This document shows, piece by piece, positions 1 to 6,829 of a DNA stretch of 17,118 nucleotides. Source of the stretch: Bacteroidales bacterium UBA5287 (GTDB taxonomy: Bacteria > Bacteroidota > Bacteroidia > Bacteroidales > Dysgonomonadaceae); assembly GCA_002411345.1 (NCBI GenBank), contig DHSL01000045.1, positions 1-17,118 on the forward strand, in the 5' to 3' direction. Numbering within the stretch: position 1 is the stretch's first letter; each line of letters starts with the position of its first letter. The position numbers and the translations under genes are program-made. The notes under the pieces are model-generated. The model was given only the letters and a program-made list of their open reading frames with translations. It ran no database searches and was not told the DNA's origin.

Positions 1-348
1 ATCGAAAATGATATTGGCGTAATTGGTTCTTTACAAGAACAAGCCAGTTATACGGGTGTTGAAATGTCCATGTTTGCTATGCCTGTTATTACAACTAATG
101 TAGATGGATTGGATGAAATGTTTACAGACGAGGTGAACGCGTTAAAAGTTCGAACCGGATTTTCATCTGTATTTGGATTATCTGTTGACGTAGAGATGAT
201 GGCAAACAAAATGATCCGTTTAATGAATGACAAGAGTTTGAGAAAAAAAATCGGGCAAAATGCCCGAAAACTATACGAACAAAAATTGAGCCTCGAACTG
301 ATGATAAACAGAACTGTTGATGTGTACAGGAAGTTAATCCAAAAATAA
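1..348 (+). CDS. Glycosyltransferase family 4-like protein, C-terminal part (5' end outside window)
   Basis: The reading frame is open from the first base, so this is the last 115 codons of a gene that begins upstream. The internal ATG at 64 is not the real start. The visible part matches the C-terminal Rossmann domain of GT-B glycosyltransferases: an acidic and small-residue stretch (GVEMSMFAMPVITTNVDG), then DEMFTDEVNALKV, the usual 'E..AMG.PVI.T..GG..E...D..NG..V' sugar-nucleotide binding region. A helical tail of the type 'MANKMIRLMND...RKKIGQNAR' follows, as is typical of GT4 enzymes. Activated-sugar specificity cannot be inferred. From memory, a glycosyltransferase family is recurrently found beside Bacteroidales GG-leader peptide genes, and this may belong to it; a family search would be needed. 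It ends 7 bases before the next glycosyltransferase, so the two are probably co-transcribed. Confidence 0.8.
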   Translation: MENDIGVIGSLQEQASYTGVEMSMFAMPVITTNVDGLDEMFTDEVNALKVRTGFSSVFGLSVDVEMMANKMIRLMNDKSLRKKIGQNARKLYEQKLSLELMINRTVDVYRKLIQK

Positions 349-355
349 AATAAAA

Positions 356-1219
356 ATGATAACAGGAAAATCCATTCCGGCTATTTCGATCGTAATGCCC
401 GCCTACAATGCTGAAAAGTATATTAAAGAAGCCATCGACAGTATTATCGGGCAGTCATTCTCGAATTTTGAGTGTATCATCGTAGATGATGGTTCTACAG
501 ACTCCACACGTGATATTATCCGATCTTACAATGACGAACGCATTGTTTTACTTGAAAATAAGCATGACTATATAGCATCGCTCAATCTTGGAATGGATGC
601 GGCGCGGGGTAAGTACATAGCCCGTATGGATGCAGATGACATTATGCATCCCGACAGACTTAAAATGCAGTATAGCGTTATGGAATCCGAGCCAAGCATT
701 ACTGTCTGTGGTACATGGATGCAGCATATTGGAGAAAGAATACCGCCAGGGAGTATTGCCGTAAGTGCTAACGGATTAGTAGAGTTTCCGTTGCTTCAGT
801 TTTTGAAAGGAAATTTTATGTTTCATCCCACCGCGGTGATACGAAGAAATTTTTTAATTGAAAATAAATTGCATTATGAAAAAAACTACATTTATGCCGA
901 AGACCTGAAACTTTGGACAGAAATAGCAAAATTAGGCGGTAAATTTTACATAGACAGTCAGGTATTATTGCATTATAGAATTTCTGAAACACAGATTACC
1001 AATCAAAAAAGAGAGGAACAAAAAGCTACAACCGAGCATATATTATTTGGAGTTCTGGATTGGTTTATAGAAAGATATAAAGAAGACTATCCGGAACTTA
1101 AAGGAACTTTTGAGAGTTTAATAAAACTTCAAGAAAAAGAGTTGATTAGATTTACCGAAATATTAAAAATAACGCAAAAAATATTTATTACCAATAAGAA
1201 TAAGCTACATTTAGCTTAA
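356..1219 (+). CDS. GT2-family (GT-A fold) glycosyltransferase
   Basis: A 287-residue cytoplasmic glycosyltransferase. The N-terminus has the family hallmark ISIVMPAYNAEKYIKEAIDS (residues 10-29), followed by VDDGSTD around residues 43-49 for nucleotide binding. ARMDADDIMHPDR (about 89-101) holds the DxD-type metal and nucleotide-sugar site. The region around 175-190 (YAEDLKLWTEIAK) carries the ED of the usual catalytic-base motif. There is no transmembrane segment. The donor sugar and acceptor are unknown. It follows the partial GT4 gene by 7 bases and lies 41 bases upstream of the first leader protein, so it could glycosylate the exported proteins or help build a glycan. The start at 356 is the first ATG after the upstream stop and gives the full N-terminal strand. 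Confidence 0.9.
   Translation: MITGKSIPAISIVMPAYNAEKYIKEAIDSIIGQSFSNFECIIVDDGSTDSTRDIIRSYNDERIVLLENKHDYIASLNLGMDAARGKYIARMDADDIMHPDRLKMQYSVMESEPSITVCGTWMQHIGERIPPGSIAVSANGLVEFPLLQFLKGNFMFHPTAVIRRNFLIENKLHYEKNYIYAEDLKLWTEIAKLGGKFYIDSQVLLHYRISETQITNQKREEQKATTEHILFGVLDWFIERYKEDYPELKGTFESLIKLQEKELIRFTEILKITQKIFITNKNKLHLA
1201..1218 (+). terminator. Weak stem-loop at the end of the GT2 gene
   Basis: A perfect 6-bp inverted repeat TAAGCT / AGCTTA with a 6-base loop covers the stop codon of the GT2 gene. It is followed about 14 bases later by a run of six T. The stem is short and the T-run is not adjacent, so this may be a weak terminator or attenuator ahead of the first leader gene, or chance. Confidence 0.2.
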
Positions 1220-1260
1220 AACAATCAAATCAATTTTTTAAATTTAAAATTATTTGTTTT

Positions 1261-1935
1261 ATGGAAAAGAAAAAATTAACAAGAAAAAGTTTGGATGAAT
1301 TGGCAAAGGAAATGCCTACAATTAATGAAAATATGCAGAGATCATTTATTGGTGGAGACATCTTTTATGATCAAAGTGGTAATTTCTTAGGAAATTTTGG
1401 GCCAGGAGATGCCTTTAAAGTTATCTCTGATTCTGAATATGATGATTTAGTACAATATGGAATTAATCCTAATAGAACTTACGGCGTAAGTTTAGCGGAT
1501 ACCTCGATTTCAACAAGTGTTAAATATAAAGTAATGATGGGTTATTTAAGCAGTTACGGTATAACTAATGTTCAATTAAGACCTGATTACACTTGGCAAG
1601 CTGGTTTTGTACCAGAACCTGGTGGTAGTGGGCATGTGTTTACGATGAATTCTTCGGGAGTTTGCTTACAAAATGAGTCGTCTTTATTGAGTACATTAGA
1701 CCATGAATCTTATCATATGGCTACCAATTATATTAATTCCCCGACAACAGAGGTAGAGGCTATTACGCAACAAGTAAATAGTGCCACCTATGCTTCTACA
1801 AATGATGATTATAGAAGAATGACTGCTAGATATTTATATGAACAGTACTCTACCGGCTCAATTTCAGGAAGTGCTTATCCAACAATAAACTCAATTGAAG
1901 ACGCTTATCGATATTGTGGCGTAGCCGGTTACTAA
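1261..1935 (+). CDS. Double-glycine-leader exported protein with HExxH metallopeptidase-like domain (candidate effector 1)
   Basis: A 224-residue protein. Residues 1-32 form a basic, amphipathic leader (MEKKKLTRKSLDELAKEM... ending SFIGG), the type cut after Gly-Gly by C39 peptidases of ABC exporters; such an exporter is encoded at 8222-10408. The mature part would be about 192 residues, far longer than a classical class II bacteriocin. It holds LDHESYHMAT with H148-E149-xx-H152, the zincin motif. TTEVEAI follows, where E164 (16 residues after the first His) is a plausible third zinc ligand and aligns with a Glu in the paralogue at 10572. There is no signal peptide. The protein encoded at 10572 resembles it along its length (shared FY...GN.LG, hydrophobic blocks and the HExxH region). 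It is followed by an exported protein at 2057 that is a likely immunity partner. Peptidase activity and target are inferred. An alternative is a RiPP precursor, as the leader family is often labelled. Confidence 0.8.
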   Translation: MEKKKLTRKSLDELAKEMPTINENMQRSFIGGDIFYDQSGNFLGNFGPGDAFKVISDSEYDDLVQYGINPNRTYGVSLADTSISTSVKYKVMMGYLSSYGITNVQLRPDYTWQAGFVPEPGGSGHVFTMNSSGVCLQNESSLLSTLDHESYHMATNYINSPTTEVEAITQQVNSATYASTNDDYRRMTARYLYEQYSTGSISGSAYPTINSIEDAYRYCGVAGY

Positions 1936-2056
1936 GCGAATGTAACTATTCGGGTAACGTAGTGATATAGATCCTATGATGCTAATTACTATTAATATTT
2001 TTTATGCAAGTTAGTAATACATTGCATGAATTATAAACAAATAAAATAAATAAACT

Positions 2057-2692
2057 ATGAAAAAATATATTTTAGTGGTACTGTCCATATTAATAACACC
2101 CATAGCTTTATGCCAACAAATAGATGTAGAGAAGAGAACACGGGATGCAATCTATAGCAATCTAAACGGATATCATGACACATTATGTGATACCCTTTTA
2201 TTGGAAGATGGGAATATGTTTTTCTTTAAAGTTACCCCTTTTGTTTTTTTTGATGGATATTCAAATTTATTCAGCAATGATGAAGGGGGAATGGTAAATA
2301 TAATGTTTAATGGTTCTAAAGGTTTTACATGTAAATGGGTTATAAAAAACAATCAATTGTATTTGAAAGATTATACTTTTGTCGGTGGATATTTCACAAT
2401 GGTAAAGGATAAGAATGGTAATTTAGTAGAGAAAATAGTCGAACTACCAGGTAAAAATGAACAGAAAAAACGTATTGAGGCTCTAACAAATAGAAAATTT
2501 AATGAAGAAGGTTTATTAACGGCTGATTGGATGTCTGGGACCTTCGGCATATTCAAGTTGCAACCTTTTAATCTACCATACAGTAAAACATATGAAGCTC
2601 GTTGGGATAGTCTTCGTAAATACCAGGAAGAGTTTGTAATTTACTTTAATAAAGGTGAAAAACTAAAATTTACAACTAAGTGCCTTGAGTAA
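2057..2692 (+). CDS. Exported protein, candidate immunity protein for the HExxH protein upstream
   Basis: A 211-residue protein with an N-terminal signal peptide (MKKYILVVLSILITPIALC followed by QQ). There is no good lipobox, so it is probably a soluble periplasmic protein. I do not recognise a named domain. It shares spaced blocks with the protein at 11265: TPFVFFDGY (60-68), KWVIKNNQLYL (93-103), LTADWMSG (154-161) and YFNKGE (196-201) correspond to SPLSYFHGY, TWLLLNTHLYL, MPADWFTD and IFNKGK there. Both genes follow directly after related HExxH leader proteins. That pairing is the main argument for an immunity role: a periplasmic protein neutralising a cognate secreted peptidase. It starts 121 bases after the effector. 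Binding or inhibition of the effector has not been shown. Confidence 0.75.
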   Translation: MKKYILVVLSILITPIALCQQIDVEKRTRDAIYSNLNGYHDTLCDTLLLEDGNMFFFKVTPFVFFDGYSNLFSNDEGGMVNIMFNGSKGFTCKWVIKNNQLYLKDYTFVGGYFTMVKDKNGNLVEKIVELPGKNEQKKRIEALTNRKFNEEGLLTADWMSGTFGIFKLQPFNLPYSKTYEARWDSLRKYQEEFVIYFNKGEKLKFTTKCLE

Positions 2693-2750
2693 AAAACTAT
2701 AATAAAACACTTATCGGCGACTGAATCCACTAATTAATAAATACAAAAAC

Positions 2751-3311
2751 ATGAAAAAGTTGACTAGAAAGAATTTAGACGAATTGGCAAAAGTTATGCC
2801 TTCGTTGAATAAAGAATTACAGCAATCCTATATGGGGGGGTATATCCCTTCATGCGTATTTAATGCTTATGATTATCTCGATGGAGATATATACAATGCG
2901 AATCATTATTATGAACAAACATCTGGAAACTTAGGATATGTGCCAACAAGTAGTGGCGGTGTCAATACCTCTGATATTCCAACAATTGGTTCTTATGGTG
3001 GATTTGATGTACGAGAGATTCCTGCTGGTTCAGGAGTTACCACATCTGGATATACTACGAACGGAGAAAGGATTATGATGACCTATAATTCTGGTGGTAT
3101 TGATCACGCTGTAGTAGTAACAAGTGTATCTAAAGATTCAAGTGGAAATGCTGTATATCATTATTACGATCCAACAAATAAAAAATACGGGACGGTATAT
3201 AATAACCAATATTCCGCACTTTATTCTGTCGGCTATATTTATACCGACTCTCCAGTATCAGGATCGTATGACTCTTCAGGATCGTATGACTCTTCAGGAT
3301 CATATGCTTGA
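2751..3311 (+). CDS. Double-glycine-leader exported protein with cysteine-peptidase-like Cys-His-Asp layout (candidate effector 2)
   Basis: A 186-residue protein. Residues 1-30 are the same leader type as at 1261 (MKKLTRKNLDELAKVMP... SYMGG). Five residues after the Gly-Gly comes PSCVFNAYDYL, with C35 at the start of a likely helix. Later come GGIDHAVVVTSV (H119 opening a beta strand) and YHYYDPTN (D140). Nucleophile Cys on an early helix, His before a VVV strand and Asp ~20 residues on is the order of papain-like peptidases such as C39; the exporter's own C39 domain reads DCGPAS, SHFIVVY and VSDPAKG. This suggests a secreted peptidase, amidase or deamidase of that clan. The C-terminus is Gly/Ser/Tyr/Asp-rich with a tandem hexapeptide repeat. 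It is followed by an exported protein at 3513. Fold assignment is by motif only, so it remains tentative. Confidence 0.75.
   Translation: MKKLTRKNLDELAKVMPSLNKELQQSYMGGYIPSCVFNAYDYLDGDIYNANHYYEQTSGNLGYVPTSSGGVNTSDIPTIGSYGGFDVREIPAGSGVTTSGYTTNGERIMMTYNSGGIDHAVVVTSVSKDSSGNAVYHYYDPTNKKYGTVYNNQYSALYSVGYIYTDSPVSGSYDSSGSYDSSGSYA
3258..3308 (+). repeat. 18-bp tandem repeat at the 3' end of candidate effector 2
   Basis: TCAGGATCGTATGACTCT occurs twice in perfect tandem (3258-3275 and 3276-3293). A third partial copy (3294-3308) has one substitution before it runs into the last codons. The repeat encodes Ser-Gly-Ser-Tyr-Asp-Ser units that form the C-terminal tail. The unit is a multiple of three, so copy-number changes by slippage would keep the frame and only alter tail length. 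Confidence 0.9.
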
Positions 3312-3481
3312 AAATAATTCTTAGAAGATTATATAACGGATATATCTATTGTGTGAGTAAAAATGAAATACGGTATATTTTTAAATAGTGTTAAGTGTAT
3401 ATTTATTTGTGATGTATGAAAGTGATAAAATCATTTAATCTAATATAATATAATAAAGTATGTACAAACTATGAATGAATT

Positions 3482-3502
3482 AATTTTTTAATTTAAAATT
3501 TA
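3482..3502 (+). repeat. AT-rich element shared upstream of two effector-module genes
   Basis: AATTTTTTAATTTAAAATTT at this place, just before the 3513 gene, is nearly identical to AATTTTTTAAATTTAAAATT at 1232-1252, just before the 1261 gene; they differ by one inserted A. Both lie within about 30 bases of a start codon. In such AT-rich DNA this may be chance. It could also be a shared 5' untranslated or upstream translation-enhancing element. Confidence 0.25.
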
Positions 3503-3512
3503 AGAAGAATAT

Positions 3513-4199
3513 ATGCAAACGATTAAATCTATTTTGTTTTTTTTTATTCTGAGTAATCTGTCTTGTATTGCCCAAAACCAAACGAATATTACAGTAATCG
3601 ATGAGGATACAACAGCTCTTGAATATGAATGGATGGGAACAATATCTAGGGTTCTTACTTCAATGAATGTTGTTTACTCAAAGCCTGACGGGTTTAAAGA
3701 AGTGGGCTATACTGAATGCTTCAATGAAAATCCGAAACTTAAAGAAGCATTTACCTGCGTTCTTAATCAGTTACAATCTGAGGATAATCAGTTCATGGTA
3801 TATATGCAAACTCACAGGCTATTCAATAAAGAGGAAATATTGGATATGAGGCAATTATTCCCTGATTTCGATCCTGAAAATATTCCAGTTAATACTATGA
3901 AATACATTATTAAAGTCTTTTTTGGTAAGGAAAAAGAAGATAATTGGGAAGAATTAATAGATTTTTATTCCATCAAAGAGGCACATAAAAAATTCAATTC
4001 CGATTCAGCCATGAAACTTTCAATTTGTCTTTCACCAAACGATTATTATAAAAACGAATACAAATACATTGATGTTTTATTTTTTCAGAAAAGAGAAAGA
4101 GGCTATATAGGTTTATTCTGTTTTTTTACAGATAAGGCGCGTAGTAATTATAATCATTATTGGAAAAAGATAGAAAAAACTTTCTATTATGAAGATTAG
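3513..4199 (+). CDS. Exported protein, candidate immunity protein for the cysteine-peptidase-like effector
   Basis: A 228-residue protein with a signal peptide (MQTIKSILFFFILSNLSCIA, followed by QNQTN), probably released by signal peptidase I into the periplasm. A Cys at position 18 does not sit in a convincing lipobox. The mature part is charged and mixed alpha/beta, with a C-terminal YIGLFCFFTDKARSNY block. I recognise no known domain, and I see no clear similarity to the exported proteins at 2057 and 11265. That fits its position behind a different kind of effector. It begins 201 bases after the 2751 gene stops; that gap is AT-rich with no other gene visible. The immunity role is inferred from position and export signal only. 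Confidence 0.7.
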   Translation: MQTIKSILFFFILSNLSCIAQNQTNITVIDEDTTALEYEWMGTISRVLTSMNVVYSKPDGFKEVGYTECFNENPKLKEAFTCVLNQLQSEDNQFMVYMQTHRLFNKEEILDMRQLFPDFDPENIPVNTMKYIIKVFFGKEKEDNWEELIDFYSIKEAHKKFNSDSAMKLSICLSPNDYYKNEYKYIDVLFFQKRERGYIGLFCFFTDKARSNYNHYWKKIEKTFYYED

Positions 4200-4334
4200 T
4201 ATACTTTCTCGTTCATTAAAGTAACACAAAAAAATAAATTTATGTAGCATACATGATCGTATCATCAGTAAAGGTGTAAAAAAAGGAGTACGGATAATCC
4301 TGAAATATCTGTATCAAATTATTAACAAATAAAA

Positions 4335-4949
4335 ATGAAAAAGTTAACTAAAAAAAATTTGGATGAATTGGCAAAAGTGATGCCAGTATTGAATGAAAAC
4401 ATCCAGCGTAGTTTGATTGGCGGCGGCAATGGGACTCAAACTAACCCATATACAGAAACCGAATTTGATCAATTTTTGACTAGTGGATATTTTCCAGGTG
4501 GATATATATTGTTTAATGGAGATAGTTCTGGTACGTATTTAGCTGCCAGTTATGCAACTACCGATGTTGTAGTAACAGGAAGTTATACTCCCCAGTTGCC
4601 AACCATTAACGATTCTGGTATTTTAGGTTATGCAGGTACAGTTTTATCAATTGCAGAAAATGTTGTAGAAAAAGGTGGTAAGTATATAAAAGTATTGAAT
4701 GCCGCTGTAACCGTTGCAGATATTTATAATACAGTAGCAGACCCGATAAATAGACAAGAACTTACGAATGAAGATATATATAACCTTGCAATGCAAGCTA
4801 TTGGATCAATTGGTTGGCAGGGAGCAGTTTTAGCTACTTATATGGATATGTATAAGGCCGGAGCCGATTATTTTATTAAAATGACAATTGAATTAGATAA
4901 TTATATTCAGAATGAATTAAATCCGGCCACCGGTTCAATGTGGCCTTAA
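4335..4949 (+). CDS. Double-glycine-leader exported protein with hydrophobic helical body (candidate effector 3)
   Basis: A 204-residue protein. Residues 1-30 are a leader almost identical to that of the 2751 protein (MKKLTKKNLDELAKVMP... SLIGG). The mature part opens with GNGTQTNPYTETEFDQFL...GYFPGGYI (about 31-58). From memory this resembles a 'GTxxNPYTxxEF...GxWxGGYV' segment seen in other secreted Bacteroidota proteins. Residues ~94-135 (GILGYAGTVLSIAENV, then YIKVLNAAVTVADIYN) and ~150-170 (LAMQAIGSIGWQGAVLATYM) are long hydrophobic or amphipathic helices rich in Ala, Gly and Ile, as in membrane-inserting proteins. There is no HExxH and no cysteine, hence no thiol-peptidase site. The gene 6 bases downstream encodes an inner-membrane protein, whereas the partners of the enzyme-like effectors are periplasmic. 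A pore-forming or membrane-active role is the best guess, at low certainty. Confidence 0.75.
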   Translation: MKKLTKKNLDELAKVMPVLNENIQRSLIGGGNGTQTNPYTETEFDQFLTSGYFPGGYILFNGDSSGTYLAASYATTDVVVTGSYTPQLPTINDSGILGYAGTVLSIAENVVEKGGKYIKVLNAAVTVADIYNTVADPINRQELTNEDIYNLAMQAIGSIGWQGAVLATYMDMYKAGADYFIKMTIELDNYIQNELNPATGSMWP

Positions 4950-4955
4950 ACTACC

Positions 4956-5450
4956 ATGGTAATTAAACTATCTTTTGCGAAATGTGTTCTGTATTTTTTC
5001 TTTAATATATTGCATGTTGTTTTTTTTGCGGGTATAGCGTTTTTCATATTACAAATAGGCTTAAAAGACAGAAATATTAATATTCTCATAATAACTGCAT
5101 TATCTATACTTTTTTTGATATATTCGGCTTACCCTTTGGTCTTTTTTATTTATTTTATAAAAAACGACAAAGGTTCCTCTATTTATATTGAAGAAAATTC
5201 AGATACAGTTATCTATAAACAGAACAATAAAAATTATGCAGTTTTTAATATAAACGACATAAATAAAATAAATGTATTTTTTCCGTTAATTAGAACAACA
5301 ATTAACCATTATTACAAGATATATTTAAACTCTGGACAAGTTCTTATTATTACATGCCTTACACCAATCAAACAATTAAAGAAGCGGGCAAATATAAAAA
5401 AAGAAAAATTAGAATATAAATTTTGGATTGATGATTTCATGAAACATTGA
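4956..5450 (+). CDS. Two-TM membrane protein with possible PH-like domain, candidate immunity protein
   Basis: A 164-residue integral membrane protein. Residues ~8-34 (KCVLYFFFNILHVVFFAGIA and on) and ~42-67 (ILIITALSILFLIYSAYPL and on) are strong transmembrane helices joined by a short charged turn. The remaining ~95 residues are soluble and beta-rich (SSIYIEENSDTVIYKQNN, NINDINKINVFF, YYKIYLNSGQVLIITC), ending in a Lys-rich helix. The pattern is reminiscent of small bacterial PH-like domains on a two-helix anchor. It starts 6 bases after the 4335 gene, the tightest effector-partner spacing in the window, so the two are very likely co-translated. Membrane location would suit protection against a membrane-active effector. 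The function is inferred from position. Confidence 0.7.
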   Translation: MVIKLSFAKCVLYFFFNILHVVFFAGIAFFILQIGLKDRNINILIITALSILFLIYSAYPLVFFIYFIKNDKGSSIYIEENSDTVIYKQNNKNYAVFNINDINKINVFFPLIRTTINHYYKIYLNSGQVLIITCLTPIKQLKKRANIKKEKLEYKFWIDDFMKH

Positions 5451-5701
5451 TAGTAATGTATTTTCTGGGGGAAAAGAGAAAATAAAAATAATTTCAAATG
5501 AAAAAAAGATAATTAACAAAGTTTTTCTATCCGTTAAACTTCAAAGGAGAATATTGCAGATTTTGACAAATATCTTTCTGAACTAAAAGGAATGTTTTTT
5601 TAAGATATTTATGTGACAAACTGATTTCAACCAAAGAGAAAATAAGCAAACCTTAACTCCCTGTTAGAAGTGCTTACTTTTTTATTAAAATAATTTAAAA
5701 T
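5451..5701 (+). other. Gene-poor AT-rich gap; possible decayed gene end
   Basis: These 251 bases hold no convincing gene. A short frame from 5538 to a stop at 5601-5603 reads TSKENIADFDKYLSELKGMF, a protein-like amphipathic stretch without a start codon and preceded by stops. It may be the tail of a lost gene or chance. A stem-loop with a T-run closes the gap. Confidence 0.3.
5643..5683 (+). terminator. Possible intrinsic terminator before the transporter-linked glycosyltransferase
   Basis: TAAGCA (5643-5648) pairs with TGCTTA (5671-5676), and inside it TTAAC can pair with GTTAG (one G-U) around a TCCCT loop. CTTTTTT follows directly. This is a reasonable intrinsic-terminator shape between the 4956 gene and the 5702 gene. 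The start codon at 5702 is only 18 bases beyond the T-run, so it could instead be a 5'-leader hairpin. Confidence 0.35.
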
Positions 5702-6805
5702 ATGAATATTTGCTTCCTTTCATCTTTAAATCCGTTTGATATTAAAAACTGGTCAGGCACTCTATTTTATATTACAAGTTCATTGGGTAAACAAAGTTCT
5801 ATCCAGTGGGTTGGAAATCAAATTATTAATTCATCTTCTATATTTCATTCAAAGAATGTATTCCATCCTGAGTCGTACGCTCAAATGTATGGCAAAATTA
5901 TCTCTGAAAGGATAAATAGATATGACTATGACATCATTATTGTCCGTGACTACTTTTTTGGTGCTTATTTGAAAGTAAAAGTGCCAATAATATATATAGG
6001 AGATAGTACATTTCAATTATTTAAGAAAAACATTTACTTGCCATCTGTAAAATTTGAAGAAATAGCAAATGATGTAGAAAAAAGAATGATTGATAACTCA
6101 GACGGCATTATTTTTTCATCCAAATGGGCAAAAGAAAGTGCAATTTGTGATTACTCGTGCAATAAAGATAAAATCCATGTCGTTGAATTTGGAGCCAATA
6201 TTCCTCGTCCACAAGATTGGAGGTGTAATATCGACACAAGCATATGCAATTTGGTTTTTATCGGTCGAAATTGGGCGAAGAAAGGCGGGAGCAAAGTTTT
6301 AGTAGCATGCCGTAAACTAAAAAGCGAAGGCTTTCCCTGCACACTGACTATTATCGGGAGCGTGCCACCCGAAATGCCGGAAGAAGACGAGGGTTTAACC
6401 ATTATCCCGTTTTTGGATAAGTCAAAACCCAAAGATTTGGAGCGGTTGTGTGATATTTTGTACCACTCGCATTTTTTGATTCTGCCTACCGAGTTCGATG
6501 CTTTTGGTATTGTATTCTGCGAAGCCTCTGCTTACGGCGTACCAAGTGTAGCGACAAATGTAGGAGGCGTTAGCCAGCCCGTGCGAGAGGGGAAAAACGG
6601 TTTTTTACTTCCTCCTACAGCTACGGGTGAAGATTATGCTGAAAAAATAAAAGCAGTGTTCAGTGACAAAGAAAGCTATCTAAAACTCCGCGCATCATCC
6701 CGAAAAGAATATGAAACACGCCTAAACTGGGATGTGTGGAGTGAGGAAGTAAATAAAATTTTGGAAAAAACGGTGGTAAATTACAAAAAAAAAGAAGTCT
6801 TATAA
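5702..6805 (+). CDS. GT4-family (GT-B fold) glycosyltransferase
   Basis: A 367-residue cytoplasmic glycosyltransferase with two Rossmann-like halves. The N-terminal acceptor half runs to about residue 150 (SDGIIFSSKWAKES at the hinge). The C-terminal half has VFIGRNWAKKGG (sugar-nucleotide domain entry), LTIIGSVPPEMP, and DAFGIVFCEASAYGVPSVAT followed by NVGGV, the D/E-x7-E donor-binding motif of GT4. NGFLLPP and a helical tail follow. It lies 24 bases upstream of the HlyD gene, which ties it to the export operon. The donor sugar is unknown. Base composition changes sharply within the gene: hand counts give 14 G+C in 6001-6060 but 29 in 6361-6420 and 30 in 6481-6540. The acceptor half may therefore have a different history from the donor half. 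Confidence 0.88.
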   Translation: MNICFLSSLNPFDIKNWSGTLFYITSSLGKQSSIQWVGNQIINSSSIFHSKNVFHPESYAQMYGKIISERINRYDYDIIIVRDYFFGAYLKVKVPIIYIGDSTFQLFKKNIYLPSVKFEEIANDVEKRMIDNSDGIIFSSKWAKESAICDYSCNKDKIHVVEFGANIPRPQDWRCNIDTSICNLVFIGRNWAKKGGSKVLVACRKLKSEGFPCTLTIIGSVPPEMPEEDEGLTIIPFLDKSKPKDLERLCDILYHSHFLILPTEFDAFGIVFCEASAYGVPSVATNVGGVSQPVREGKNGFLLPPTATGEDYAEKIKAVFSDKESYLKLRASSRKEYETRLNWDVWSEEVNKILEKTVVNYKKKEVL

Positions 6806-6829
6806 TTTTTATACATTGCGATCTCTTTT

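Noticed and set aside
1261..1935. Classical lanthipeptide or radical-SAM peptide precursor interpretation
   Set aside because: There is no dehydratase or radical-SAM gene in the window, the LanC-like protein lacks zinc ligands, and the body is ~190 residues with an HExxH motif.
1924..1945. Short inverted repeat CGAAT/ATTCG after the 1261 gene as a terminator
   Set aside because: The stem is only 5 bp and has no following T-run.
3124..3324. Overlapping + strand frame at the end of candidate effector 2
   Set aside because: It is the alternate-frame reading of the 18-bp repeat (repeated MTLQDR) and has no independent support.
5497..5560. Possible decayed sixth leader gene beginning ATGAAAAAAAGATAATTAAC
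   Set aside because: It only resembles the A-rich first codons of the leader genes; a stop follows after four codons and no later leader residues are recognisable.
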